33,322 bases of DNA from Rhodospirillales bacterium (GCA_015654615.1 JAATGN010000407.1:1-33322), one strand, 5' to 3'. Counted from the stretch's first letter, positions 8,694 to 16,892 are shown. Notes: generated from the letters alone by a model not told the origin. Numbers and translations are program-made.

Positions 8694-9878
8694 TTACTGC
8701 GCCGACGGAGCCGGGCCCAACGGCGCCGGTGCCACATTCCCGGCAGCGACGGCGCGCACGGGAGCACCGGGCCGCACCTTCTGCAGGCCCTCCACGATCA
8801 CGCGGTCATTGGCCTTGAGACCATCGGTCGCCAGCCATTTGTCGCCGATGGCGCGATCGACCGTCACCGGGCGCAGTTCGACCTTGTCGTCGGCTCCGAT
8901 CACCAGCACCGTCGCCTCGCCGCGCTGGTTGCGGGTCACCCCCTGCTGGGGCACGAGAATCGCCTGGTCATCGACGCCTTCTTCGATGCGGGCGTGGACG
9001 AACATGCCCGGCAGCAGAAGCCGCTTCGGATTGGGGAATACCGCCCGCAAGGTGACGGAGCCGGTCCCCGGATCCACCGTCACTTCGGAAAACAGCAGTT
9101 TGCCCGCTTCGGAATATTCGCTGCCGTCCTCCAGAAGGAGATGCGCCACCGCCTGCCCCTCGCCGGCCTTCTGCAGACGGCCGTCGGCCAGTTCGCGCTG
9201 CAGGCGCAGCATCTCGGCGCTGGACTGGGTGACGTCGACATAGATCGGATCGAGTTCCTGGACCGTGGCCAGGGAGGCCGCCTGTCCGGTGGTGACGAGG
9301 GCTCCCTCGGTTACCGACGAACGGCCGATGCGGCCGGAGATCGGCGAAAGGACCTTGGTGTAGACGAGGTTGATGCGCGCCGTTTCCACCGCCGCCTTGG
9401 CCGAAGCGACATCGGCGTCGGCCTGCTCGGCCGCCGCCACCGCATTGTCGTAATCCTGCTTGCTCACCGCATTGGCGGCGACCAGCGGCCGATAGCGCCC
9501 GGCCAGCAGATTGCTGCTTTTTCGCGTCGCCTCGGCCCGCGCCAGCGATGCCCGGGCGCTGTCATAGGAAGCCTGATAGGTCGCGGGGTCGATCTGATAA
9601 AGCTGCTGTCCGGCCTTCACTTCGCTGCCTTCGGTGAACAACCGCTTGAGAAGCACGCCCCCGACCTGCGGACGGACGTCGGCGACGCGATAGGGCGTGG
9701 TCCGGCCCGGCAGTTCCGTCAGGATCGCGACGCGCTGCGGCGCCAAGGTGACCACGCCGACCTCCGTCGGGGCAGCCGGAGCGGCCGCCTTCCCATTGTG
9801 CTCCGCCTGGTCGCACCCCAGCAGTGCCAAGACGACGATCGACGACCATATCCAAGAGCGAAAATGCAGATGATTCAT
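8694..9878 (-). CDS. RND efflux periplasmic adaptor (AcrA/MexA family lipoprotein)
   Basis: 394 residues. The N-terminus has a lipoprotein signal with lipobox LALLGC (Cys about 21). It is followed by the adaptor's barrel-sandwich halves ([38 protein letters not shown]), a helical hairpin rich in Ala ([13 protein letters not shown] through AAVETARIN), and the membrane-proximal domain ([19 protein letters not shown]). It couples the AcrB-type pump to the outer-membrane duct. ATG at 9878 is chosen over the 43-codon longer frame because AGGA lies at a good distance upstream and the signal peptide follows directly. It is first in a three-gene operon. Confidence 0.93.
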   Translation of the reverse strand: MNHLHFRSWIWSSIVVLALLGCDQAEHNGKAAAPAAPTEVGVVTLAPQRVAILTELPGRTTPYRVADVRPQVGGVLLKRLFTEGSEVKAGQQLYQIDPATYQASYDSARASLARAEATRKSSNLLAGRYRPLVAANAVSKQDYDNAVAAAEQADADVASAKAAVETARINLVYTKVLSPISGRIGRSSVTEGALVTTGQAASLATVQELDPIYVDVTQSSAEMLRLQRELADGRLQKAGEGQAVAHLLLEDGSEYSEAGKLLFSEVTVDPGTGSVTLRAVFPNPKRLLLPGMFVHARIEEGVDDQAILVPQQGVTRNQRGEATVLVIGADDKVELRPVTVDRAIGDKWLATDGLKANDRVIVEGLQKVRPGAPVRAVAAGNVAPAPLGPAPSAQ

Positions 9879-10382
9879 AGACCTATCCTGATGATCGGTA
9901 ACTGATGGCCGAACGCGCGATTCATCCAGAGAATCATTATCCCGTCCGGTAGACGTCCCCTCTGCCGGATAAACAATAATCCAAATATACTTTCCAAGGA
10001 CAATCATTTACCGGTGCGTGACGGTGGCGAAACTTGTCATATGACGGAAACATAAAAGAACGATACCGTACTGTTTCGATTTTTGCTATCTTTGCCGGCA
10101 TGTCAAGGTCATTTCCCCGAGAGCCCTCCGAAGTCCGCTGTCGGAAGGCCAACCGTCGATAAGCGAAGGGTCATGGTTCAAAACCGGCAGATTGGGTGCA
10201 GATGATTGTTTTTCCTGACACCTTATCCTAATGATGGGTTCTGGAAAATCAGCATCGGACCGCGATGGGACTGCCCCGAAGGAGTCTGATTGAGGGTCGT
10301 CAACCATACCGGCGGACGAGAGATGTTGGTACTGCGTTCCGCACGGGTTTAAAAATTGGCGACGGTTTCGGAAGGGACATTC
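9879..10382. other. Divergent control region between the RND operon and tetR
   Basis: About 500 bases without a supported gene. It contains operator 3 (10058-10080), a minus-strand CTTGACA (10101-10107) that fits a -35 for the RND operon, and a perfect 10-bp palindrome GTCATATGAC near 10036. The first half is AT-rich with several AATAAT-like stretches. The RND leader would be about 190 bases. No clear plus-strand promoter for tetR was found. Confidence 0.5.
10058..10080. promoter_or_regulatory. TetR-type operator, copy 3 (RND operon / tetR intergenic)
   Basis: Halves GAACGATACCG and ACTGTTTCGAT; 20 of 23 positions match copy 1. With the minus-strand TTGACA at 10101-10106 and a 17-base spacer, the -10 would be AAAATC (10078-10083), so this operator overlaps the -10 rather than lying downstream as in copies 1 and 2. 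Lying beside a tetR gene is the usual arrangement for the regulator of an RND pump. Confidence 0.65.
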
Positions 10383-11081
10383 ATGATCGCAGAGCGCATA
10401 CAATGTCGTGGCACGGGAGGACGCCCCCCGGCCTGCGAAATCGAGGGTCGACGGCAACATCTGATCACGGTGGCGACCAGACTTTTCCTGTCCAACGGCT
10501 ACGAAGCCACCAGCCTGGAGAACATCGCCAAGGCCGCCGGTGCGTCCAAGACGACGATCTATCGAAATTTCGGCGACAAGGCCGATCTGTTCCGCATCGT
10601 TCTCAACCGTTTCGTCGAGCCGATCTGGCCGACGCTCAGCGACGTCTGCATCGAGGGCAAATCGCCGAAGGAGGTCCTGGCGGCCTTTGGGAATCTGATG
10701 ATTTCGACGACCATCCTCAATCCCGACGGCATCGCGCTGATGCGCCTGATCTACCGGGAAGCACCGCGGTTTCCCGAACTGGCGCGAATTTTCGCCGAAA
10801 CCGAACAGATCACCGTCGAAGTGGTGGCCAGATATCTGACCCTGGCCATGCATCAGCAATATCTGCGCCCGATCGATCCCGCCTGGGCGGCCAGCCAGTT
10901 TCTGGAACTGATCTGGGGCATCCTGGCGCGCCGCCTGCTGGTCGGAACGATCTCCTTCCCGGACGAGGCCGAACGGCGGCGCGTCGTGGATTCGGCCGTC
11001 GCCCTGTTCCTGACCGGGACCGCGAGAATAGACCAACCACCGACCATGACATCCCACAGCGAGGCGGTTTCCGATGAATGA
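10383..11081 (+). CDS. TetR/AcrR-family transcriptional regulator
   Basis: 232 residues. The N-terminal helix-turn-helix reads ITVATRLFLSNGYEATSLEN then IAKAAGASKTTIYRNFGDKA, a textbook TetR DNA-binding domain at about residues 22-70. The remainder is a helical ligand-binding and dimerisation domain of the AcrR C-terminal type (RLIYREAPRFPELARIFAE). It is divergent from the RND operon, so it is probably its ligand-released repressor. The 23-bp palindrome found three times in the first 10 kb is its likely operator. ATG at 10383 is chosen for GAAGGG 7 bases before it; TTG at 10356 would add nine residues. Its stop overlaps the start of the universal stress protein gene. Confidence 0.9.
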   Translation: MIAERIQCRGTGGRPPACEIEGRRQHLITVATRLFLSNGYEATSLENIAKAAGASKTTIYRNFGDKADLFRIVLNRFVEPIWPTLSDVCIEGKSPKEVLAAFGNLMISTTILNPDGIALMRLIYREAPRFPELARIFAETEQITVEVVARYLTLAMHQQYLRPIDPAWAASQFLELIWGILARRLLVGTISFPDEAERRRVVDSAVALFLTGTARIDQPPTMTSHSEAVSDE

Positions 11082-11934
11082 TATGCCGACCAACTGGAAA
11101 AATATTTCGGTCTTTCTCGACGACACGCCGCAAAGCGGGAAAATCGGCGATTATGCCGCCACGCTGGCCCAGCGTTTCGGGGCGCATCTGATCGGCATCC
11201 ACGGCATTGCCGGCATCCCCGGCGAATATGCCGCGGATGCCTTCGCCCGCGGCAGGAAGGCCATCGACAGCATCATCGCCAGGCGACAGGCGGCGGAGGA
11301 GGAACAGGCCCTGGCCGTCGGCCGGCGTTTCGCCGCGCTGCCGGCACAGTACGACATCAGCACCGAGTTCCGGGTGATCTGGAGCGGACGCGGCGACGAG
11401 GAGGCCTTGCTCAATTCGCTCCACTGCGACCTGGTCGTCCTCGGACATCCCAAACCGCACGGCTTGCCGAAGAACTGGACCGCCGAGCGCCTGCTGATCG
11501 CCAGCGGCGTGCCCATTCTCATCGTTCCGGACATCTGGAAAGCCGAAACGATCGGCAACAAGGCGCTGGTCGCCTGGAACGCCAGCCGCGAAGCGCGCCG
11601 GGCCATCGCCGATGCGATGCCGATCCTCCGTTCGGCGCAATCGGTGACGGTCCTGGTCGTCGACCCCGCCAAAGCCCCCGCGAAATATGGCGAAGAACCC
11701 GGTGCCGACATCGCGACCTATCTGTCCCGGCATGGCGTCAGGGTCGAGGTCGAGCAGGTGAAATCGCAGGGAAAGCCGATCGCCGAAATCATCGGCTCCC
11801 AGGCCGTGGCGCAAGGCGCCGACCTCATCGTCATCGGAGCCTACAGCCATGCCCGGTCCTCGGAGATCATTTTCGGAGGCGTCACCCGCGCCCTGCTGAC
11901 CGAGATGCCGATGCCGATCCTGGTCTCGCGATAA
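11074..11934 (+). CDS. Tandem-domain universal stress protein (UspA family)
   Basis: 286 residues made of two Usp domains. The first (about 1-140) begins KNISVFLDDTPQSGKIGDYA and ends VPILIVPDIW. The second (about 155-286) begins ALVAWNASREARRAI and ends with IVIGAYSHARSSEIIFGGVT then LLTEMPMPILVSR, which carries the G-x2-G-x9-G(S/T)-like nucleotide-binding pattern in a loose form. Cytoplasmic stress protein; the exact role is unknown. Its ATG lies 5 bases before the tetR stop, with GAGG upstream, so the two are translated together. This places it in the same response as the efflux/envelope regulon. Confidence 0.88.
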   Translation: MNDMPTNWKNISVFLDDTPQSGKIGDYAATLAQRFGAHLIGIHGIAGIPGEYAADAFARGRKAIDSIIARRQAAEEEQALAVGRRFAALPAQYDISTEFRVIWSGRGDEEALLNSLHCDLVVLGHPKPHGLPKNWTAERLLIASGVPILIVPDIWKAETIGNKALVAWNASREARRAIADAMPILRSAQSVTVLVVDPAKAPAKYGEEPGADIATYLSRHGVRVEVEQVKSQGKPIAEIIGSQAVAQGADLIVIGAYSHARSSEIIFGGVTRALLTEMPMPILVSR

Positions 11935-11943
11935 GGCCCGCAC

Positions 11944-12034
11944 GATGCCTCCGGGGTGGGCGCTTCGCTCCCCCGGCGGGCTCGGGCACCGCTCGGGTTT
12001 AGCGGCACGTTTCATGGAGGATGGAACGTGCCAC
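11944..12034. repeat. Repeat B, copy 1, with terminator-like hairpin
   Basis: GCCTCCG...CGGCGGGCTCGGGC-type sequence resembles 16921-16963, and each copy is followed by its own hairpin. Here the hairpin is GGCACGTT (12004-12011) with AACGTGCC (12025-12032), extended inward by CAT/ATG. It lies just after the usp stop and may end that transcript. Confidence 0.5.
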
Positions 12035-12078
12035 CAGGGCAATTCCGTCCGGCCCGGAATTGCGCTAGGCTCTCGCGC

Positions 12079-12564
12079 ATGAGCAGCCTTAAGCCCCTCT
12101 CCCTTCGCGATCCGACAACCCTGCTTTCGACCTGGTTCGGCACCGGTTTGCTGCCATGGGCCCCCGGCACCTGGGGATCCCTGGCCGCCCTGCCCTTCGC
12201 CTGGATCATTTCCCGGGCCGGCGGGTGGCCCGCCTTGTCGCTTGCCGCCGCCTTGATCTTCTTCGTCGGCTGGTGGTCCGCGTCGCGCACCGCCGGCGCC
12301 ATGGGGCTCGCCGATCCCGGCAGCATCGTGATCGACGAAGTGGCGGGACAATGGCTGGTCCTGCTGGCGACGCCGCCCGATCTCGGGCGCTATCTGATCG
12401 GCTTCGTGCTCTTTCGCATTCTCGACATCGCCAAACCCTGGCCGGCCAGCTGGGCGGATCGGCAGGTCAAGGGAGGACTGGGCATCATGCTCGACGACGT
12501 TTTGGCAGGCCTGTACGGCCTGATCGCCATGCAGCTGCTGGCGCAGATCTGGAGGATGGAATGA
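12079..12564 (+). CDS. pgpA: Phosphatidylglycerophosphatase A
   Basis: 161 residues from the ATG at 12079. PgpA dephosphorylates phosphatidylglycerol phosphate in the inner membrane to make phosphatidylglycerol. Hallmarks are TWFGTGLLPWAPGTWGSLAA near the start, the acidic motif DEVAGQW in the middle, RILDIAKPWPASWADR, and DDVLAGLYG near the C-terminus, with hydrophobic segments between. A longer frame from 11956 runs back into repeat B and lacks family similarity, so the shorter start is taken, though its ribosome-binding site is weak. It overlaps pncC by ATGA. Confidence 0.9.
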   Translation: MSSLKPLSLRDPTTLLSTWFGTGLLPWAPGTWGSLAALPFAWIISRAGGWPALSLAAALIFFVGWWSASRTAGAMGLADPGSIVIDEVAGQWLVLLATPPDLGRYLIGFVLFRILDIAKPWPASWADRQVKGGLGIMLDDVLAGLYGLIAMQLLAQIWRME

Positions 12565-13058
12565 ACGGATTGCCGCAGACTCTGATCGCTATGGCCAATC
12601 GCGTTCTGGCGGTCTGCGAACGCACGACGACGCCGTTGGTGACGGCCGAATCCTGTACGGGCGGCCTGGTCGGGGCCTCCCTGACCGCCATATCCGGCAG
12701 TTCCGCCTGGATCGATCGCGGTTTCATCACCTATTCCAACCAGGCCAAGATCGACATGCTGGGCGTGGCGGAAACCCTGATCGAGCACTATGGCGTGGTC
12801 AGCGAGGAGGTCGCCCGCGCCATGGCCGAAGGCGCCCTGGTCCATTCCCGCGCGACGGCCGGCATCGCCATCACCGGCATCGCCGGACCGACCGGCGGCA
12901 CGCCCGACAAACCGGTCGGCCTGGTCCATATCGCCGCGGCGCACCACGGGCGCGACACGCTGCACCGGCGTCTGCTGCTGACCGGCGACCGCGACCAGGT
13001 CCGCCACGACGCCGCCCTGGCCGCCATGGAACTGCTGGTGCAGCGGATCGAAACTTAG
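12561..13058 (+). CDS. pncC: Nicotinamide-nucleotide amidohydrolase PncC (CinA C-terminal domain type)
   Basis: 165 residues, the size of a stand-alone PncC without the N-terminal CinA domain. It converts NMN to nicotinate mononucleotide in pyridine nucleotide recycling. Signature sequences are VTAESCTGGLVGASLT (about 26-41, with the catalytic Ser-Cys region), GSSAWIDRGFITYSN, and AIAITGIAGPTGGTPDKPVG-like AGIAITGIAGPTGG. ATG at 12561 overlaps the pgpA TGA as ATGA, and GGAGG lies upstream. The stop TAG coincides with the first bases of repeat A copy 2. Confidence 0.92.
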   Translation: MNGLPQTLIAMANRVLAVCERTTTPLVTAESCTGGLVGASLTAISGSSAWIDRGFITYSNQAKIDMLGVAETLIEHYGVVSEEVARAMAEGALVHSRATAGIAITGIAGPTGGTPDKPVGLVHIAAAHHGRDTLHRRLLLTGDRDQVRHDAALAAMELLVQRIET

Positions 13059-13193
13059 AGCGGCGTGCGTCAAATCTGACGCACGCCGCTCCAGCGGCCA
13101 TTGAGGCCGCGGCCAAGCGCGCGGAGGCGCGCGCCCGGCGAGGGACATCAAGAAAAGCCAGAGCGTCATGCCGATTTAAGGCATCGCGCTCTA
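13056..13193. repeat. Repeat A, copy 2 (inverted relative to copy 1)
   Basis: Begins TAGAGCGG and ends GCGCTCTA. A hairpin with perfect 15-base arms (13058-13072 and 13077-13091, loop AATC) replaces the 26-bp hairpin of copy 1. The core (about 13092-13160) and the hairpin after it are about 99 percent identical to the reverse complement of copy 1. It sits between the convergent pncC and HiPIP genes, so it may terminate both. Confidence 0.85.
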
Positions 13194-13208
13194 AGGCCGG
13201 CGCTTCGA

Positions 13209-13493
13209 TTACCGCGCATATTTGTTGCACCATCCTCCCGGCGCGATGGCGCCCTCGACGATGAGGCATGACGAGGGCGACTGGAAATATTTGCAGTTGC
13301 TGCAGACCGACGCCCCTTGCGCCGCGGCACGATAGTCGACCGAGTCCTGAGTCGCCTTGCGCTCGGCGGCGGCGGCGGCATTTCTCCTCGCCGTCATGGC
13401 GAGCGCGGAAAGACCGAAAGCGCCGAAGATAAAATTTCGCAGGAACGAGCGTCGGCAAAGTCCGGTCGGCCGGCGTTTTGGGGTGTTGCGCAT
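13209..13493 (-). CDS. High-potential iron-sulfur protein (HiPIP) with Tat signal
   Basis: 94 residues. The twin-arginine signal CRRSFLRN is followed by a hydrophobic stretch and an Ala-rich cut site (about residue 42), so the protein is exported folded to the periplasm. The mature part is about 50 residues with four Cys as CSNC, then SSC, then GGWC near the end, the [4Fe-4S] ligand pattern of HiPIPs. These carry electrons to photosynthetic reaction centres or terminal oxidases; the partner is not in the window. It lies 18 bases downstream of coq10 on the same strand and may share its transcript. Confidence 0.8.
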   Translation of the reverse strand: MRNTPKRRPTGLCRRSFLRNFIFGAFGLSALAMTARRNAAAAAERKATQDSVDYRAAAQGASVCSNCKYFQSPSSCLIVEGAIAPGGWCNKYAR

Positions 13494-13511
13494 GCGTTCT
13501 CCTTCGCGGCT

Positions 13512-13973
13512 CTATCGGCCGTGATGGCCGATCAGATGATCGTCGGCGCCATAAAGTTGGCTGGCGCGGCGCTCGAAGGACGCCACCATCACCCGCGCCG
13601 CCTCGTTGAACAGGGCGCCGATCAGGGTCTGCAGGACCTTCGAGCGGAATTCGAAATCGACGCAGAAATCGATATTCGTCCCGCCGTCCGGGGCCCGATC
13701 GAAGATCCAATGATTGTTCAGATATTTGAAGGGGCCTTCGGTATAGACCACGTCGAGCCGACTGTCGCCCAGCGTCACCTTCGAGGTAAAGCGTTCGCGC
13801 ACCATCTTGAAACCGATGACCAGATCGGCAAAAAGCACATTGCCCTCCCGCCGTCTGATGCGCGCCGCCACGCACCAGGGCAGGAATTCGGGATAACGCT
13901 CGATATCGACGACCAGGTCGAAAAGCTGCTGCGGCGTATAAGGCAGATGCCGCTTTTCGGCGTGGGTCGGCAT
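13512..13973 (-). CDS. Coenzyme Q-binding protein COQ10, START/polyketide-cyclase type
   Basis: 153 residues of the SRPBCC fold. It begins THAEKRHLPYTPQQLFDLVV and DIERYPEFLPWCVAARIRRR, the typical opening of bacterial RatA/Coq10 proteins, and ends with an amphipathic helix (ALFNEAARVMVASFERRA). The family binds ubiquinone and supports its function in respiration. Its start is 2 bases after the lipA stop, an arrangement I recall as common in alphaproteobacteria. Some databases name it a type II toxin RatA homologue; here the Coq10 role is more likely. Confidence 0.88.
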   Translation of the reverse strand: MPTHAEKRHLPYTPQQLFDLVVDIERYPEFLPWCVAARIRRREGNVLFADLVIGFKMVRERFTSKVTLGDSRLDVVYTEGPFKYLNNHWIFDRAPDGGTNIDFCVDFEFRSKVLQTLIGALFNEAARVMVASFERRASQLYGADDHLIGHHGR

Positions 13974-13975
13974 GG

Positions 13976-14968
13976 TCAGCCCCGGCCGAGTTGACGGGCG
14001 CGCGCGTTCTTCAGTTCCAGAAAATCCTGGTCGGCGTGATGCGACGAGCGGGTCAAGGGCGACGCGGCGACATGCAGGAATCCCTTGGCGCGGGCCATGC
14101 TTTTATAGTCTTCGAATTCAGCGGGGGTGACGAAACGCGCCACGGCGGCATGCTTCGGCGTCGGCTGCAGATATTGGCCGATGGTCAGGAAGTCGACGCC
14201 GGCGGAGCGCAGGTCGTCCATCACCTGCAACACTTCCTGGCGCTCTTCGCCCAGGCCGACCATGATGCCCGACTTGGTGAAGGTCTCGGGCTCGACGTCC
14301 TTGACCCGCTGCAGGAGACGCAAGGATTCGAAATAGCGGGCGCCCGGCCGGATGGCCGGATAGAGACGCGGCACCGTTTCGAGATTGTGGTTGAAGACGT
14401 CCGGCCTGGCTTTGGCCACCCGCTCCACCGCCCCGGTCTTGTCGCGGAAATCGGGCGTCAGGATTTCCACCGTGGTCCCCGGCGAAACGGCGCGGACCCG
14501 TTCGATACAGGCGACGAATTGAAAGGCGCCGCCATCGTCCAGGTCGTCGCGATCGACCGAAGTGATCACCACATGCTTCAGCCCCATCGCCTTGACCGAT
14601 TGGGCCAGATTTTCCGGCTCCAGCAGATCGACGGCGCCGGGCCGGCCGGTCTTCACATTGCAAAAGGCGCAGGCCCGCGTGCAGGTGTCGCCCAGGATCA
14701 TGAAGGTGGCATGACGCTGCTTCCAGCATTCGCCGATGTTCGGGCAAGCCGCCTCCTCACACACCGTGTGCAGGTTTTTCTCGCGCATCAACTTGCGCAC
14801 TTCGGCGGCTTCCGCGGACGTCGGGGCCTTGACGCGGATCCATTCGGGCTTCCTGGGCGACGGATTGTCCGGCCGATGGATCTTTTCCGGATGGCGGATC
14901 GGGCTGTTTTCGTTCATGACGTCGATATTGGACGGAGCGACAGAGAGGTCAAGCAGATCCTGGTCCAC
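13976..14968 (-). CDS. lipA: Lipoyl synthase (radical SAM)
   Basis: 330 residues. It inserts two sulfurs into octanoyl groups on E2-type lipoyl domains. Both clusters are visible: the auxiliary cluster Cys in [12 protein letters not shown] and the radical-SAM CxxxCxxC in [20 protein letters not shown] and [12 protein letters not shown] follow, and the C-terminal RSSHHAD holds the conserved serine that ligates the auxiliary cluster. GTG at 14968 is chosen for AGGTGGA 8 bases upstream; ATG at 14917 lacks a ribosome-binding site. It lies directly downstream of the pdh genes whose E2 and E1-beta lipoyl domains are its likely substrates. Confidence 0.95.
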   Translation of the reverse strand: MDQDLLDLSVAPSNIDVMNENSPIRHPEKIHRPDNPSPRKPEWIRVKAPTSAEAAEVRKLMREKNLHTVCEEAACPNIGECWKQRHATFMILGDTCTRACAFCNVKTGRPGAVDLLEPENLAQSVKAMGLKHVVITSVDRDDLDDGGAFQFVACIERVRAVSPGTTVEILTPDFRDKTGAVERVAKARPDVFNHNLETVPRLYPAIRPGARYFESLRLLQRVKDVEPETFTKSGIMVGLGEERQEVLQVMDDLRSAGVDFLTIGQYLQPTPKHAAVARFVTPAEFEDYKSMARAKGFLHVAASPLTRSSHHADQDFLELKNARARQLGRG

Positions 14969-15015
14969 AGGTCCATTCCACCTTTATTAAGAGACGGGTT
15001 CACCATGCTCCGGCG

Positions 15016-15444
15016 TCATGAGGATGCTTGCTCCTCGTGCACGCGAAGCCGCGAAGACGCGAAGTCGTTATGATGGTTGACGATACGCTGGACGCCCTCC
15101 TTGAAGGTCGCCATGCCGAAATTCATCAGCAGGTCCAAGGGCAAATTCATCAGCCGCAAATATGTCAAGACCTGCTTGCCATGTACGGGGGCTGCTTTTT
15201 CGACCGACTTCAACTCAACGAGCAATTTTCCATCAATCAGCAGATCAACCTTGAAGGCATCCTCGAACCGCATGTCATCGAAGGTAAATGAAACCGTCTT
15301 CTGACGCTCAACGTGCAATCCACGCTTCTCAAGCGACCGAAACAGAACGACTTCATAGACCGACTCCAGCAAGCCAGGTCCCAGTTCACGATGGATACGA
15401 AGGCCGCAATCCACGGCAATACGCGCCAAGTCTTCAATATTCAT
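15016..15444 (-). CDS. GxxExxY protein (PD-(D/E)XK-like)
   Basis: 142 residues. The name-giving motif is GPGLLESVYE (about residues 22-31). A later DLLIDGKLLVELKSVE has the Asp ... Glu-x-Lys spacing of the PD-(D/E)XK nuclease fold. Function is not established for the family. The gene is bounded by inverted 18-base repeats (15040-15057 and 15451-15468), and the last 15 or so codons are written by the repeat itself. GAGGGA precedes the ATG at 15444. It interrupts the lpd-lipA run and was probably acquired as a unit. Confidence 0.85.
   Translation of the reverse strand: MNIEDLARIAVDCGLRIHRELGPGLLESVYEVVLFRSLEKRGLHVERQKTVSFTFDDMRFEDAFKVDLLIDGKLLVELKSVEKAAPVHGKQVLTYLRLMNLPLDLLMNFGMATFKEGVQRIVNHHNDFASSRLRVHEEQASS
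15040..15057 (+). repeat. Right-hand (3') inverted repeat of the GxxExxY unit
   Basis: CACGCGAAGCCGCGAAGA. It matches the reverse complement of 15451-15468 at 17 of 18 positions. It lies inside the last codons of the GxxExxY gene and is followed by another CGCGAAG. Confidence 0.75.
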
Positions 15445-15450
15445 CGTCCC

Positions 15451-15468
15451 TCTTCGCGCCTTCGCGTG
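15451..15468 (-). repeat. Left-hand (5') inverted repeat of the GxxExxY unit
   Basis: On the minus strand it reads CACGCGAAGGCGCGAAGA, one mismatch from the copy at 15040-15057. It lies 6 bases upstream of the GxxExxY ATG and 23 bases downstream of the lpd stop. Confidence 0.75.
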
Positions 15469-15491
15469 CGATCCGCAGGTGGCATCATCAC

Positions 15492-16892
15492 CTAAAAATG
15501 AATGGCGCGGCCATAGGCGTCGAGCACCGACTCGTGCATCATTTCGGAAAGGGTCGGATGCGGGAAGATGCCGTTCATCAGATCGGCCTCGGTGGTCTCG
15601 AGGGTCTTGGCGACCATATAGCCCTGGATCAATTCGGTGACCTCGGCGCCGACCATGTGCGCCCCCAGCAATTCGCCGGTCTTGGCATCGAACACCGTCT
15701 TCACCAATCCCTCGGTTTCGCCCAAGGCGATCGCCTTGCCGTTGCCGATGAAGGGGAAGCGCCCGACCTTGACGTCATAACCGAGTTCCTTGGCCTTGGC
15801 CTCGGTCAGGCCGACGCTGGCGATCTGGGGATGGCAATAGGTGCAGCCGGGAATGTTGCGGGTGTTCAGGGGATGCACGTCCTTGAGCCCGGCGATCTTC
15901 TCGACGCAGATCACCCCTTCGTGGCTGGCCTTGTGGGCCAGCCAGGGCGGGCCGGCCAGATCGCCGATGGCATAGACGCCGGGCTCGGCCGTCGCCGTCC
16001 ATTCATTGATGACGACATGCGTCTTCTCGACGACCACCTTGGTGTTTTCCAAGCCGAGGTTCTCGACATTGCCGACGATGCCGACCGCCAGGATCACCCG
16101 ATCGACGGTGATGCTCTCGCTCTTGCCGCCGGCTTCGACGGTCACCGTCACTTCGTTGGCCGTCTTGGTCAAATTCTTCACCGTCGCCTTGGTGCGAATC
16201 TTCATGCCCTGTTTTTCGAAGGACTTCTGGGCGAAGGCGGAGATTTCGGCGTCTTCCACCGGCAACACGCGATCCAGCACCTCGACCACCGTGACGTCGG
16301 CGCCGAGCGCATTGTAGAAACTGGCGAATTCGATGCCGATGGCGCCCGAACCGACGACCAGGAGCCGCTTCGGCATGACGTCGGGCACCATGGCCTCCCG
16401 GTAGGTCCAGACCAGCTTGCCGTCCGGCTCCAGCCCGGGCAACGCCCGGGCCCGCGCCCCCGTGGCCAGGATGATATGCTTGGCCGCGAGACTAGCCACC
16501 GGTTTGCCGTCCTTGGCGACCGACACCTTGCCCTGGCCTTCGAGCTTGCCCTGGCCGTCGAAGACGGTGACCTTGTTCTTCTTCAGCAGATGCTTGACGC
16601 CGGCCTGCAGTTGCCCGGCGACGCCGCGCGAACGGGCGACCACCTTCGACAGGTCGAAGCCGATGCCCCCGGCCGAAAGACCGTAGGATTCGGCATGTTT
16701 CATATTGCGAAAGACCTCGGCCGAACGCAGCAGGGCCTTGGTCGGGATGCAGCCCCAGTTGAGGCAGATGCCCCCCAGATGTTCGCGCTCCACCACCGCG
16801 GTCTTCAGCCCGAGCTGGGCGGCGCGGATCGCCGCCACATAGCCGCCGGGACCGCCGCCGATGACGATGAGGTCGAAAGAAGTATCGGACAT
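15492..16892 (-). CDS. lpdA: Dihydrolipoyl dehydrogenase (E3)
   Basis: 466 residues, normal for E3. It reoxidises dihydrolipoamide of the pyruvate dehydrogenase complex with FAD and NAD+. The FAD-binding GGGPGGYVAAIRAAQLG opens the protein. The redox disulfide is GGICLNWGCIPTKALL (Cys about 41 and 46). The NAD-binding site is VVGSGAIGIEFASFYNALGA. The C-terminal catalytic HPTLSEMMHE gives the His-Glu pair. It is fourth in the pdh cluster, separated from pdhC by repeat B copy 2. Being next to pdh genes marks it as the PDH-specific E3. Confidence 0.96.
   Translation of the reverse strand: MSDTSFDLIVIGGGPGGYVAAIRAAQLGLKTAVVEREHLGGICLNWGCIPTKALLRSAEVFRNMKHAESYGLSAGGIGFDLSKVVARSRGVAGQLQAGVKHLLKKNKVTVFDGQGKLEGQGKVSVAKDGKPVASLAAKHIILATGARARALPGLEPDGKLVWTYREAMVPDVMPKRLLVVGSGAIGIEFASFYNALGADVTVVEVLDRVLPVEDAEISAFAQKSFEKQGMKIRTKATVKNLTKTANEVTVTVEAGGKSESITVDRVILAVGIVGNVENLGLENTKVVVEKTHVVINEWTATAEPGVYAIGDLAGPPWLAHKASHEGVICVEKIAGLKDVHPLNTRNIPGCTYCHPQIASVGLTEAKAKELGYDVKVGRFPFIGNGKAIALGETEGLVKTVFDAKTGELLGAHMVGAEVTELIQGYMVAKTLETTEADLMNGIFPHPTLSEMMHESVLDAYGRAIHF

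Noticed and set aside
5794-9243. 1149-codon plus-strand open frame
   Set aside because: Lies antisense to the RND pump and adaptor, whose products are clearly recognisable; the composition is typical of an antisense shadow.
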